A stretch of DNA of 64,000 nt from Rudaea cellulosilytica DSM 22992 (GTDB taxonomy: Bacteria; Pseudomonadota; Gammaproteobacteria; Xanthomonadales; Rhodanobacteraceae). Position numbers and translations under genes: made by a program. Position 1 is the first letter of the stretch. Every line of letters begins with the position of its first letter. A model generated the notes under the pieces. That model did not search any database. It had not been told where the DNA came from and saw only the letters and a program-made list of their open reading frames with translations. The DNA lies in assembly GCF_000378125.1 (NCBI RefSeq), contig NZ_KB899243.1:248001-312000 (forward strand), written 5' to 3'. Positions 1-8,629 of this stretch are shown here, piece after piece.

Positions 1-624
1 CATCGGGTCGACCAGGCCGCCGCCGGCCGCATACACCGCCGGCCAGCCCGCACGCAGCAGCATGCCCGCGGCGAGATTTTCCTTGAGCGGAGCCAGGCCC
101 TTGCCGAGGCGGTAGCCGCGCTGATGCAACGGCGTGCCGGCGAAATCAATGCTCAGGATCGCGTGGCCTTTGCGCAGCACCAAGTTCACCCGCACCGATG
201 GTTGTTCGGTATCGACGCTGGGTCGTTCGCCGTCGCGCTCGCGGAACTGGTCGACGATCGCATCCTTCACGCGCAGCGCCGCAAACTGCGTATGGGTAAT
301 GCCCTGCGTGCTGCCGACCGCGTCGACCGCAAACGTGTCGCCCGCGCCGAAATGTTCGCTCCAGTCGACAGCGAGCGCGCCGCGATACAGCGCATCGCCG
401 TCAGCGGCAGCGAACTCGGCGATCGGCATCAGCACGCGGCTCGCCAGGCGCGACCATAGGCAGGCGCGATAGCCCGCGTCGAGTCCGCCACTGAAATGCA
501 CGCCGGCCAGCGCTTCGTGCACTTCGGCAGCGCCGAGCGCCTTCAACTCGTCGACGAGCAGGTATTCCAGCCCCTTCGGGCAGGTCGCGAAAAACTTTCG
601 CGCGACAGTATCCGCCGCGTTCAA
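1..624 (-). CDS. rlmL: 23S rRNA methyltransferase RlmL, N-terminal part (cut by window edge)
   Basis: The minus-strand frame is open to the window edge for 208 codons. The start of the product reads FFATCPKGLEYLLVDELKALG, which matches the beginning of the THUMP domain of RlmL/RlmKL, the enzyme that makes m2G2445 in 23S rRNA in the cytoplasm. The visible part ends in GLVDPM, the start of the methyltransferase SAM motif (DPMCGSGT in the family), so the catalytic domain lies outside the window. I chose a TTG start at 622-624 because it overlaps the TGA of the upstream hydrolase by 4 nt and sits just before the conserved region; no ATG is available there. Family assignment is firm; the exact start is inferred. 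Confidence 0.85.
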   Translation of the reverse strand, partial: MNAADTVARKFFATCPKGLEYLLVDELKALGAAEVHEALAGVHFSGGLDAGYRACLWSRLASRVLMPIAEFAAADGDALYRGALAVDWSEHFGAGDTFAVDAVGSTQGITHTQFAALRVKDAIVDQFRERDGERPSVDTEQPSVRVNLVLRKGHAILSIDFAGTPLHQRGYRLGKGLAPLKENLAAGMLLRAGWPAVYAAGGGLVDPM

Positions 625-1133
625 GCGAACTGCTCCAGAAACAGGCGGAATTGCTCGGCGATGAAATCGACGTGGCTGCCGAGGCGATGGTCGTCGTTCA
701 ATACCGTGATCGCATCGCCACGTGCGCGCGCGAACGCGATCGCGGCGTCGACTGGACAAACCTCGTCGTTCCAGCCGTGCACGAGCGTGGTCGGCACGGC
801 CGCCGCGGCGAACGGCCGCGCGTATCCGGGGATCGCCACCGGCAGCGCGATCAGGAACAAGCCGACGCAGTTCAATCCGGTCGACGCCAGCGCCGAGGTG
901 AACGCGCCCATGCTCGATCCGGCGAGCACAACCGGCGCATCGGCCGGCGCATGCGATTGCAGGCGCGCGATGCGCGCGTCGATATCGCGCACGTCGCGGC
1001 GCGCATCGAGATCGCGATAGTCGGGGCGCACGCTGCGCAAGCCGAGCGCCTCGGCGGCCTTCGCAAGCGCGCTCACCTTGGTCGCCTCGGGCCCGCTTTC
1101 CAGGCCGTGCGACAGTATCAGGAACGGTTTCAT
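621..1133 (-). CDS. Small alpha/beta hydrolase (YqiA-like esterase)
   Basis: A 170-residue single-domain alpha/beta hydrolase. It begins MKPFLILSHGLESGP, carries the nucleophile elbow GSSMG, then an Asp in HGWNDEVCPVD and a His in DDHRLGSH, which gives a full Ser-Asp-His triad. The size fits the small YqiA/UPF0227-type esterases; the substrate is unknown. The ATG at 1131-1133 was preferred over an upstream start that would add 17 residues unlike the family. The stop overlaps the TTG of rlmL by 4 nt, so the two are probably translated in coupling. It is divergent from the amidase gene on the plus strand. Confidence 0.75.
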   Translation of the reverse strand: MKPFLILSHGLESGPEATKVSALAKAAEALGLRSVRPDYRDLDARRDVRDIDARIARLQSHAPADAPVVLAGSSMGAFTSALASTGLNCVGLFLIALPVAIPGYARPFAAAAVPTTLVHGWNDEVCPVDAAIAFARARGDAITVLNDDHRLGSHVDFIAEQFRLFLEQFA

Positions 1134-1186
1134 TCGCGGATTATCGCATGCTGACAGGCCGCCTCCGTGCATGCGAGACTGCATGT

Positions 1187-1768
1187 ATGCCGATATCCGC
1201 CCCGCCCCCCGACCTTGTCATCCACGACTGGCCTCTGCCTTACGAAGCCAAGCTCAACCATCGTGCGCTGGCGGCGATCGATCTCGTCGTTATCCACTGC
1301 ACCGAGCTGCCGGACATGGCGATGACGCGCGAGTTCGGCGAGCGCGTGCATTATCCGGAGAAGGGCACCGGACACAGCGGCCACTACTACATTACCGAAG
1401 CCGGCGCGGTGTACCGCTTCGTCGCACCCGAGCGCGTGGCCAATCACACCAAGGACTGGAACACGCGTTCGATCGGCATCGAGATGTTCAATCTGGGCCG
1501 CTATCCCTATTGGGGCGACAGCCGCCACCAGGCGTTCACGGTGGCGTATACGAAAGAGCAGATCCAGTCGCTGCTGCTGCTGTTGCGCAAGCTCAAGCAA
1601 GACATCCCGAGCCTGCGCTACGTCGCTGGCCACGAGGATCTCGATACGCGTCTCGAGCCCGCGAGCGATGATGCAAAGATCATGCTGCGCCGGCGCCAGG
1701 ACCCAGGCCCGCTGTTCCCGTGGAACGAGATCGTGCCGGCCGCCGGATTGGCGCGCTTGCGGCCTTAG
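1187..1768 (+). CDS. N-acetylmuramoyl-L-alanine amidase, Amidase_2/AmpD-like
   Basis: A 193-residue protein with an Amidase_2 (peptidoglycan recognition-like) fold. The first zinc His is in VVIHCTE, the second in VANHTKDWN, and the Asp ligand region is QDPGPLFPW near the end. This family cleaves the amide between N-acetylmuramic acid and L-alanine. No clear signal peptide is visible, so a cytoplasmic muropeptide-recycling role like that of AmpD is the simplest reading, but another cell-wall role is possible. An in-frame ATG at 1148 would add 13 residues; I prefer 1187 because homology seems to begin only after it. No phage genes lie nearby. Confidence 0.75.
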   Translation: MPISAPPPDLVIHDWPLPYEAKLNHRALAAIDLVVIHCTELPDMAMTREFGERVHYPEKGTGHSGHYYITEAGAVYRFVAPERVANHTKDWNTRSIGIEMFNLGRYPYWGDSRHQAFTVAYTKEQIQSLLLLLRKLKQDIPSLRYVAGHEDLDTRLEPASDDAKIMLRRRQDPGPLFPWNEIVPAAGLARLRP

Positions 1769-1794
1769 CCAGCCGATGCCTCGCGGGCATGGCC

Positions 1795-1940
1795 AAGAAT
1801 CTGCCCTCAAAGCGTAGCGAGCGAAGAGAATTTGTGCGACGCCGGAGCACAGGAACCGGAGCATACAAGTAGTATGTGAGGATTCCGAGCACCGCCGGCG
1901 CACAAATTATCGAGCGCAGTAGCTTTGAGGACAGGTTCTT
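1795..1940. repeat. Palindromic intergenic repeat, copy A
   Basis: Full-length copy of the repeat family. The outer arms 1795-1812 and 1923-1940 are complementary at 16 of 18 positions (CCTCAAAG / CTTTGAGG at their inner ends). Inside them come the conserved cores GTAGCGAGCGAAG and TCGAGCGCAGTAG, then AATTTGTGC / GCACAAATT, and an apical hairpin CATAC (1862-1866) / GTATG (1872-1876). It lies between the amidase gene and the FUSC gene, ending 11 nt before the latter's ATG. I know no name for this family. Confidence 0.8.
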
Positions 1941-1951
1941 AGAATTCCGCC

Positions 1952-4057
1952 ATGTTCCGCACCCTGATCGAAATAAAGCCGCGCGACGTGCCGTTCAGCG
2001 TCGCACTGCGCAACGCTGCCGGCTTCGTCCTGCCGCTCGGCATCGGCATCGCCACCGGGCATACGACGATCGGGCTCGGCATCGCCACCGGCGCGCTCAA
2101 CACGATGTTTCTCGATCAGCCTGGGCCATATCGCCTGCGCATGCAGCGCATGCTGCTCGGCGCGCTCGGTGCGGGCCTGTCCGGCTTCGTCGGCGCTTTG
2201 CTTGGCGCGCATGCGATCGCGATGGCGCTGGCGGCACTGGTCTGCGGCGTAGCCGGCGGCATGCTCGTCGCGCTCGGCCCGAATGCGGGGCGCGCAGGCC
2301 TGGCCTGCGTCATCCTGCTGCTCGTCATGGGTGCGGACCCGCGCGACTTCAAAGATGCCGCCAGCGCCGGCCTGCTCGTCTTCGCCGGCGGTCTGATCGA
2401 GATGGGGCTCGCGCTCGCCGCGTGGCCACTGCAGCGCTATCGACCCGAACGCTCGGCACTCGCGCGCGTCTACCGCGAGCTCGGCGCGATCACGCACCGT
2501 CCGATCGCGGCGAACCGCCTCGAACGCGCGCCCCCGGTGACCCAGGGCTTGCTCGACGTCGAACAATTGCTCAACGGCACGCATCGCGCGCGTGGCGCCG
2601 AGATGGAGCGCTTCCGCGTGCTCGCGCGCATCATCGAACGCGTACGCCTGGAATTGCTCGCGTTGGCCGATGTGATCGGCACGTTGCCGGACGATGAGGC
2701 GAAGCACACGCTGCTGCGCCTGCGCGAATATGCCTCGCGCGCACTCGACGGCATCGGCGCGGCGCTCGAGCACGGCACCACGGCCGAGGCGACGAGCGGG
2801 GCGATCGAAGGCTACGAGGCCGCATTCGCCGCGTTCGAAGCACTCAGCCACACCACCGACGCGAGCGACCAGCGCACGCTGACCGTCGCCCTCGCACGCG
2901 CGCAGGCGCTCGGCGGCCAGTTGCGCGCGGCAATCCGCAACGCCGGCCTCGCCGGTGCACGCGGCGAGCTCGAGGCCGAGGAAAAGGAAGCGCGCCTGCC
3001 GGCCATGCTGCGGCCGATGAGCCCGCTGGCGACGCTGCGCGCGAACCTGCACTTGCAGTCGGTCGCGTTTCGCCACGCGTTGCGCCTTGGCGTCTGCGTC
3101 TGCTTCGCAGTGATCGGCGAACGCGCGCTCGGCTACCCGCATGGATTCTGGGTGCCGATGACCACGGCAATCGTGCTCAAGCCCGATTTCGCCGGCACTT
3201 TCAGCTTCGGCCTGCTGCGTGTCGCCGGCACGCTCGCCGGCCTCGTCCTGACTACGGCGCTGGTGCACTACGCACTCGACAACGTCTGGGCACAGCTCGC
3301 TCTGCTAGCGTTGCTCGCGATCGGCTTCCGCATGCTGACGACGATCAACTACGGCCTCGGCGTGATGATGCTGACCGGCCTGATCGTCATCCTGCTCGCC
3401 TTCCACGGCATCGCGCCCGGCGAATCGATGCTCGTACGTGCGATCGCGACGACGATCGGCAGCATTTTCGCCCTCGCCGCCTACGCGCTGTGGCCTACCT
3501 GGGAGCAGTTGCGCCCTGCGCTGGCGACGATGATCGAATCGTACAGAGTATACTTTTCCACTTTGTTCGACGGCGATAGCGATCTGCGCCGCGATGCGCG
3601 CGTGGCCTCGCGCAGCGCGCGCACGAACGCGCAGGCATCGCTCGACCGCGTGCGCGGCGAGCCCAAGCGCGACCTGCGCCTGATCGCACTTGCCGAAAGC
3701 GTATTGGCGAACGCGAACCGCTTCGTGCGCGCTTGCATGGCGCTGGAGGCGGTGCTGCAGGACAGCCGCGAGCGGCCGGCCCAAGAGACGGTGCAGGCTT
3801 TCGCAGGCCGCATCGATGCCGCACTCGGCGACATCGCTGACGGCCTGCGCCACGATCATCCGGTGCAGGTCGAGGGCCTGCGCGCCTGCGAGCGCGAACT
3901 GGTCAAGACGCTGGCCGCAACGCCGCCCGACGGCGAAGCGCACGCCGTCGCCCTCGCGATCGCCGACGCCTGCGACCGCGCTACCGACTCGGTCGACACA
4001 CTCGCACATCTGCTCGACCGCGATGTCGCGCATGCCGCTGCCGGCGAATCCGGTTGA
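1952..4057 (+). CDS. FUSC-family inner-membrane protein (YccS/aromatic-acid exporter-like)
   Basis: A 701-residue membrane protein with two hydrophobic blocks, around residues 20-150 and 366-515, each followed by a long soluble helical stretch. This is the layout of the FUSC/YccS/AaeB group. The second block includes GYPHGFWVPMTTAIVLKPD, the conserved segment of the FUSC domain. Members are thought to export aromatic acids or similar compounds, but the substrate here cannot be read from sequence. The ATG at 1952 lies 11 nt after repeat copy A, so that element would be in the 5' leader if transcription starts upstream of it. No obvious partner genes (membrane-fusion protein or outer-membrane channel) are adjacent. 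Confidence 0.8.
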   Translation: MFRTLIEIKPRDVPFSVALRNAAGFVLPLGIGIATGHTTIGLGIATGALNTMFLDQPGPYRLRMQRMLLGALGAGLSGFVGALLGAHAIAMALAALVCGVAGGMLVALGPNAGRAGLACVILLLVMGADPRDFKDAASAGLLVFAGGLIEMGLALAAWPLQRYRPERSALARVYRELGAITHRPIAANRLERAPPVTQGLLDVEQLLNGTHRARGAEMERFRVLARIIERVRLELLALADVIGTLPDDEAKHTLLRLREYASRALDGIGAALEHGTTAEATSGAIEGYEAAFAAFEALSHTTDASDQRTLTVALARAQALGGQLRAAIRNAGLAGARGELEAEEKEARLPAMLRPMSPLATLRANLHLQSVAFRHALRLGVCVCFAVIGERALGYPHGFWVPMTTAIVLKPDFAGTFSFGLLRVAGTLAGLVLTTALVHYALDNVWAQLALLALLAIGFRMLTTINYGLGVMMLTGLIVILLAFHGIAPGESMLVRAIATTIGSIFALAAYALWPTWEQLRPALATMIESYRVYFSTLFDGDSDLRRDARVASRSARTNAQASLDRVRGEPKRDLRLIALAESVLANANRFVRACMALEAVLQDSRERPAQETVQAFAGRIDAALGDIADGLRHDHPVQVEGLRACERELVKTLAATPPDGEAHAVALAIADACDRATDSVDTLAHLLDRDVAHAAAGESG

Positions 4058-4192
4058 AACCAATGTGATTTGCATCGCTGTGCCGGCACGATCTGCATAT
4101 TGGCTCTGAAAAAATTAAACAAATTGGATCGTGCATGGGGCCAAATGTCGCGTAGCTTAGCTGCCACCAACCTCTACGAGTAACTACTCGCC
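4058..4192 (+). promoter_or_regulatory. AT-rich leader of the TlpA-like gene
   Basis: A 135-bp gap that is visibly richer in A+T than its surroundings (a run of A and T around 4109-4126). It contains an 8-bp inverted pair GCACGATC / GATCGTGC flanking that AT-rich stretch. A promoter for the redoxin gene is likely here, but I cannot fix -35 and -10 boxes with confidence. Confidence 0.35.
4177..4190. promoter_or_regulatory. Perfect palindrome just before the TlpA-like start codon
   Basis: CGAGTA-AC-TACTCG is a perfect 6-bp inverted repeat with a 2-nt centre, ending 2 nt before the ATG at 4193, exactly where a Shine-Dalgarno sequence should be; no purine-rich site is present instead. It could be an operator or a translation-limiting structure. 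The function is not established. Confidence 0.3.
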
Positions 4193-5242
4193 ATGCCCAC
4201 TTCGCTCCGCCATCGCCGAATCACCGGTTTGCTTCCAGGCCTTGCCGCACTGTTGCTCGTTGCCGCGCTGCTCGGCGCAAATGCTCCCGCGCGCGCGGAA
4301 AGCGGACAGGATTTCGCCGCCCAGGCCGGCGACCATCTGCTCGGCCAAATGGCGCCGGCGATCAAGCTGACCACGATCGACGGCAAGACCATCGACCTCG
4401 CCGCTCTGCGCGGGCACAAGGCCGTGTATCTCAAGTTCTGGGCGACCTGGTGCGTGCCCTGCCGCGAGCAGATGCCACACTTTGAAAATGTCTACCGCCA
4501 TGCCGGCGACGACCTCGAAGTCGTTGCGATCAACATCGGCTTCGACGACACGCTCGAACAGATCCGCGAATACCGCAGCAAGCTCGGCATCACGATGCCG
4601 ATCGTGCGTGACGACGATGGCCACCTCGGCGAGCTGTTCAGCCTGCGCGTCACCCCGCAGCATGTGATCATCGACCGCGACGGACGCATTGCCTACGTCG
4701 GCCATCTCGCGGATGCGCGCCTCGAAGCGGCGCTGGCGCAGGCACGCAAGGGTGTCGTGGCGACTGCGGCGACATCGCCCGCGGCAACGGCTGCCGCAGC
4801 GCAGGCGGCACAGACGGCGAAGACGCTCGACGGCAGCGACATCGCGCTGGCCGATCCCGAGCACAAGCGCCGCACGGTGCTCGCGTTTCTGTCGCCGTGG
4901 TGCGAAAGCTACTTCGAGAAGACCCGTCCCCAGTCCGCCTCCCAGTGCAAGGCGATACGCGAGCAACTGAGCGCGCATGGCGGCGACGCGAGCGTGCGCT
5001 GGGTCGGCATCGCGGCGGGACTGTGGTCTTCCGCACAGGATCTGCGCGAATACCGTGACAAGCACGCCGTCAAGGTGCCGCTCGTGCTCGACGGCGACGG
5101 TGCGCTGTTCCGCCGCTACGGTGTGCGTCAGCCGGCAGCGCTGATCGTACTCGACGCGAACGGGCGCGTTCTGCGCCGGCTCGATCCCAGCGCGTTGCAG
5201 GGGCGCAGCCTGGTCGACGCGGCGCTCGCCGCCACGCCGTAG
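4193..5242 (+). CDS. TlpA-like periplasmic redoxin with two thioredoxin-fold domains
   Basis: A 349-residue protein with an N-terminal signal (hydrophobic 12-28, likely cleavage after ARA at 33-35). The first domain has the active site WCVPC at 86-90 and the GK-IDLAALRGHKAVYLKFWATW pattern of TlpA/ResA thiol-disulfide reductases, followed by a cis-Pro region (RVTPQHVI). An Ala/Thr-rich linker (about 185-205) leads to a second thioredoxin-like domain (about 220-345). There the CXXC is replaced by W236-C237 and a distant C252, with a later YGVRQPAALIV cis-Pro segment. Domain one is probably a working periplasmic thiol reductase; domain two may be peroxiredoxin-like or structural. The gene stands alone between the FUSC gene and a convergent HAD gene. 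Confidence 0.8.
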   Translation: MPTSLRHRRITGLLPGLAALLLVAALLGANAPARAESGQDFAAQAGDHLLGQMAPAIKLTTIDGKTIDLAALRGHKAVYLKFWATWCVPCREQMPHFENVYRHAGDDLEVVAINIGFDDTLEQIREYRSKLGITMPIVRDDDGHLGELFSLRVTPQHVIIDRDGRIAYVGHLADARLEAALAQARKGVVATAATSPAATAAAAQAAQTAKTLDGSDIALADPEHKRRTVLAFLSPWCESYFEKTRPQSASQCKAIREQLSAHGGDASVRWVGIAAGLWSSAQDLREYRDKHAVKVPLVLDGDGALFRRYGVRQPAALIVLDANGRVLRRLDPSALQGRSLVDAALAATP

Positions 5243-5261
5243 GCGAGACTGCGCCGCGGCG

Positions 5262-5915
5262 CTAGGCGGCGAGCAACCCGAGGGCCGACAGCTCCCGGCG
5301 CAAAGTAGCCGCATCGCGAAAGCGGATCGCATGCAGTCCGACCCGGCGCGCGCCGACGACGTTCGCTTCGCTGTCGTCGATGAAGACGGCGCGCTCCGGC
5401 ACGGCCGCATAGCGCCGCAGCAGCAACTCGTAGATCGCGCGGTCCGGCTTGACCAGTTTCTCCTCGCCCGAGACGACGATGCCTTCGAACCAGTCGAGGA
5501 ACGGAAAACGCCGGCGCCCGATCGGAAAGGTTTCGGCCGACCAATTCGTCAGCGCCAGCAGGCGCACCGGTTCACTGCGCAGTTCGGCCAGCAGTGCCAC
5601 CGCGTCATCGATCACCCCGCCCAAGGTCTCTTCCCAGCGCTCGCGATAGGCGCGAATCAGTGCCGCATGTTCGGGGTGACGCGCTTGCGCCTCCGCGATT
5701 GCCTCCGGCCAGGGACGTCCGGCATCCTGTCGCAGGTTCCATTCGGGCGAACACACATGCGCTAGGAACCACTCCATCGCCGCGTGATCGGCGCCGAAGA
5801 TCTTGCGGTAGAGATGGCGCGGGTTCCAGTCGATGAGCACGCCGCCGAGATCGAAGATGATCGTGTCGATGTCGGCGCTACGCTGCCGACCTTGCTGCGC
5901 TTCAGTCATCGCCAT
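5262..5915 (-). CDS. HAD-superfamily phosphatase (YihX-like)
   Basis: A 217-residue HAD hydrolase, class IA. Motif I is FDLGGVLIDWN with nucleophile D22 (the DLG form seen in YihX-type enzymes), motif II is the Thr in LLALTNWSAE, motif III the Lys in EKLVKPDRAIY, and motif IV FIDDSEAN. These enzymes remove phosphate from small sugar phosphates or nucleotides; the substrate is not evident. It is the last gene of a minus-strand run and overlaps the end of folP by 14 nt; a second ATG two codons later (5907-5909) would reduce this to 8 nt. The position downstream of folP is where glmM often sits in related genomes, but the gene is not glmM. Confidence 0.8.
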   Translation of the reverse strand: MAMTEAQQGRQRSADIDTIIFDLGGVLIDWNPRHLYRKIFGADHAAMEWFLAHVCSPEWNLRQDAGRPWPEAIAEAQARHPEHAALIRAYRERWEETLGGVIDDAVALLAELRSEPVRLLALTNWSAETFPIGRRRFPFLDWFEGIVVSGEEKLVKPDRAIYELLLRRYAAVPERAVFIDDSEANVVGARRVGLHAIRFRDAATLRRELSALGLLAA

Positions 5916-6804
5916 CGAATCGTCGCGAACCGAAAGGCTTCTGCGTTTTCTTCATCGGCGCCGCACCACTCGCGACGCCCTGCCACACCGCGAGCGCATC
6001 GAGCGTCGCGGCAACATCGTGTACTCGTACGATCAATGCGCCTTTCTGCACCGCGATCAGCGCGGCGGCTGCGGAGCCGACGGCGCGCTGATCGACCTCG
6101 CGTCCGGTCAGCGCACCGATCATGCCCTTGCGCGACAGTCCGGCGAGCAGCGGTACGCCGAGCGTGGCGAGCTGATCGAGCCCACGCAGCAAGGCGAGAT
6201 TGTGTTCCAGCGTCTTGCCGAAACCGAAGCCCGGATCGACGACGATGCGCTTCTTGTCGATGCCGCTCATCTCGCAGGCGAAGATGCGGCCGGCGAGGAA
6301 ATTTTTCACCTCGCCGACGACGTCGTCGTAATGCGGCGCGTCCTGCATCGTGCGCGGCTCGCCCTGCATGTGCATCAGGCAGACCGGCACCTTCAATTCC
6401 GCCGCCGCGTCGAGCGCACAGTCTTCACGCAGCGCGCGCACGTCGTTGATGAAGCCCGCACCTGCGGCAATGGCAGCGCGCATCACTTCGGGCTTGCTCG
6501 TGTCGATCGAAATCGGCACGTCGACGCGTTTTGCCAGCGCCTCGATCACCGGCACGACGCGTGCGATTTCATCAAGTACGGAAACCTCGCCTGCACCGGG
6601 CCGTGTCGATTCCGCGCCGACGTCGAGCAGATCCGCGCCCTGCTCCACCATCGCGACGCCCTGCGCGACGGCGGCGTCGATGTCGCTACGCAATCCGTCG
6701 CCGGAAAAGGAATCGTTCGTCAAGTTGAGAATGCCGCAGACGCGCGCACGGTCGAGTTTCAGCACGCGGCCGGCGCAATCGAGTGTAGGAGTCGTGTCGA
6801 ACAT
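5902..6804 (-). CDS. folP: Dihydropteroate synthase
   Basis: A 300-residue DHPS, which joins p-aminobenzoate to 6-hydroxymethyl-dihydropterin diphosphate in folate synthesis. Visible family motifs in order: GILNLTNDSFSGDG (pterin-phosphate binding), DVGAESTRPGA, ISIDTSKPEV, GFINDVRAL, VCLMHMQGEPRTMQ, VVDPGFGFGKT, LAGLSRKGMIG and IVRVHDV at the end. The ATG at 6802-6804 starts MFDTTPTLDC; the open frame continues upstream into the neighbouring gene but carries no homology there. It lies 4 nt after the last TPR gene. A C-terminal basic tail of about 20 residues is extra. ftsH-folP adjacency is the usual order; here five genes intervene. Confidence 0.95.
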   Translation of the reverse strand: MFDTTPTLDCAGRVLKLDRARVCGILNLTNDSFSGDGLRSDIDAAVAQGVAMVEQGADLLDVGAESTRPGAGEVSVLDEIARVVPVIEALAKRVDVPISIDTSKPEVMRAAIAAGAGFINDVRALREDCALDAAAELKVPVCLMHMQGEPRTMQDAPHYDDVVGEVKNFLAGRIFACEMSGIDKKRIVVDPGFGFGKTLEHNLALLRGLDQLATLGVPLLAGLSRKGMIGALTGREVDQRAVGSAAAALIAVQKGALIVRVHDVAATLDALAVWQGVASGAAPMKKTQKPFGSRRFDGDD

Positions 6805-6808
6805 GCGC

Positions 6809-8629
6809 CTATTGTCCCGCATTCGCCGGCGCCGCGGGGACGGTCGCAGCAGCGTGGGCACCGACCTCGGCCGGTGCCGGCAGTCCCAGCTTGCGCAGGG
6901 CTTGCATAAGACGCGGATCATCGCGCAGTCTGGGAATCACGTAAGGCTGCTCGTAAACCGCGGCCATGCCGGGATCGCGCTCCGCGACCGCACGGTCGAT
7001 CCATTCGAAGGCCTTGTCAGTATCACCGCGCAAGACATAGACCATTGCTATGTTGGAAGGATAAAGGTCGGCGTCGAGACGGATCATCTCATCGAGGTGT
7101 TGCTGGGCACGCACGTTGTCGCCCTGCACGGTATAGGCGATGGCCAACGCCCAGAGGTGATTGGCGGGATGCGGCTCGGCCTCCGCAGCAGCGATGGCCT
7201 CGGCGAAGCGACCCTGCTCGGTGTAGGCCACCGAAAGAAACGCTTGCACGTTGTGCATCGTCGGCTGAAGCTGCAATGCGCGCTTCAGCTCGGCTTCCGC
7301 TTCAGGCTGGCGCTCCGCCGCCAGGAGGAATTGCCCGAGATAGAAATGGAAGGATGCATTGAGCGGCTCCATCTGCAATGCCTTGCGCAACATTGCAATG
7401 CCTTCACCCAGCGAACCTGTACAAGCCGTCACGTCCGCCAACTGGTAGAGAGTCTCGGCATTCGACGGATCCAGCGCCACGGCCTTTCTCAAACTGGCTT
7501 TTGCGGCCGGATAGTCGAAATCCGTCCATGCCTGGTTGATGCCGAGCGCACCCAGCGCCAGCGCCGAATCGGGCGCGAGCGCCACGGCTTTCTGCGCATT
7601 TGCGCGCGCCTGCGCGCCGACGGTCTTGCGCTCCTCGGCGTCTGCAACCCAGTCGTTGTACCACTGCTGCGCGATCGCCAGTCGCGCATAGGCCAGTGCG
7701 TAATTCGGATCGAGCGCGATCGCCTTCTGGTAGTAATCCACCGCCTTGCGGTAGTCGTCGGGATTGCGGCGCTCGGCGTAATAGCGGCCCTGTAGCATCG
7801 CATCATAGGCGTCGAGATTGCCGCCGGGCGGCTTGTCGCTGTTTTTGATCGCACCGCCGAACACGGTCGCCTTCAGCGCGTTCGCCACTGCCGTCGCGAT
7901 GTCGCTTTGCACGACAAAAACGTCCTTCAACTGATGATCATAAGCCTGCGACCACAGCTGGCTTCCATCGACCGCCTTGACCAGCGATGCCACCACCCGA
8001 ACCTCGTCACCCTGCTTGCGTACGGTACCTTGCAGCAGCGTGGCCACGCCGAGCTTGACGCCGATGCCGGCGGTATCGTCCTGGTCCTTGCCGCGAAAGC
8101 GAAACGAGGAATTGCGCCCGATCACTTTGAGATCGCGCACCTGGCCCAGCGCGGAAATCAGTTCCTCGGAAAGACCGTCGGAAAAATATTCCTGCTGCGG
8201 ATCGCCGCTTTCGTTGAGCAACGGCAACACTGCGATGGACTTGGCCGGAATCGCGGTTGCGCCATCGCTCTTGCGCACGACAAGACGATCCGTCAGCAGC
8301 AACACCACCGCGACAGTCAGGACCGTGATGATCGCGCGATCCAATTTGCGACTGCTCGAACGCACAATCGAGGCATCGGCCGTGATCTCGCTCTCGCGCT
8401 TGAGCCCCTGCGGCGTCCACTCGTAGAACCAGGCGAAGGCGAGCCAGAACGGAAAACCGATCGTCGTTGCGATCAGGAACCAGCATGCCGCCATCTCGGG
8501 CAAGCCAATGGCCGGGCTTAGTTGCGCGATGCCCTGCGCCAGCGCCCACACCGCGCCGATGTAGAGCACGGCCGCGCGAATGACGTTGCGACGCTTCAAT
8601 TCGGACAGGAATGACGGCTGCGTGTTCAT
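6809..8629 (-). CDS. Membrane-anchored TolB-like/TPR protein, paralogue 4 of 4
   Basis: A 606-residue protein. It opens with LKRRNVIRAAVLYIGAVWAL and has three predicted membrane segments (about 17-33, 50-68, 99-114). A TolB-like N-terminal-type domain follows (about 129-265, starting KSIAVLPLLNESGD and including EYFSDGLSEELISAL and GRNSSFRF), then TPRs to the end (for example NYALAYARLAIAQQWY). This is the architecture of CadC-type regulators or TPR adenylate cyclases with the DNA-binding or cyclase head missing, so no catalytic or DNA-binding role can be claimed; a scaffold or sensor role is inference. The ATG (8627-8629) overlaps the TGA of the preceding paralogue as ATGA. It ends DPRLMQALRKLGLP, as two of its sisters do. 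Confidence 0.75.
   Translation of the reverse strand: MNTQPSFLSELKRRNVIRAAVLYIGAVWALAQGIAQLSPAIGLPEMAACWFLIATTIGFPFWLAFAWFYEWTPQGLKRESEITADASIVRSSSRKLDRAIITVLTVAVVLLLTDRLVVRKSDGATAIPAKSIAVLPLLNESGDPQQEYFSDGLSEELISALGQVRDLKVIGRNSSFRFRGKDQDDTAGIGVKLGVATLLQGTVRKQGDEVRVVASLVKAVDGSQLWSQAYDHQLKDVFVVQSDIATAVANALKATVFGGAIKNSDKPPGGNLDAYDAMLQGRYYAERRNPDDYRKAVDYYQKAIALDPNYALAYARLAIAQQWYNDWVADAEERKTVGAQARANAQKAVALAPDSALALGALGINQAWTDFDYPAAKASLRKAVALDPSNAETLYQLADVTACTGSLGEGIAMLRKALQMEPLNASFHFYLGQFLLAAERQPEAEAELKRALQLQPTMHNVQAFLSVAYTEQGRFAEAIAAAEAEPHPANHLWALAIAYTVQGDNVRAQQHLDEMIRLDADLYPSNIAMVYVLRGDTDKAFEWIDRAVAERDPGMAAVYEQPYVIPRLRDDPRLMQALRKLGLPAPAEVGAHAAATVPAAPANAGQ

Noticed and set aside
1187-1768. Amidase as part of a prophage lysis module
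   Set aside because: No holin, tail, capsid or integrase gene nearby; neighbours are housekeeping genes.
1876-2697. Open frame starting MRIPSTAGAQ, with similar peptides at 17.7 kb and 25.3 kb
   Set aside because: The shared peptide comes from translating the intergenic repeat; the rest shadows the FUSC gene in another frame.
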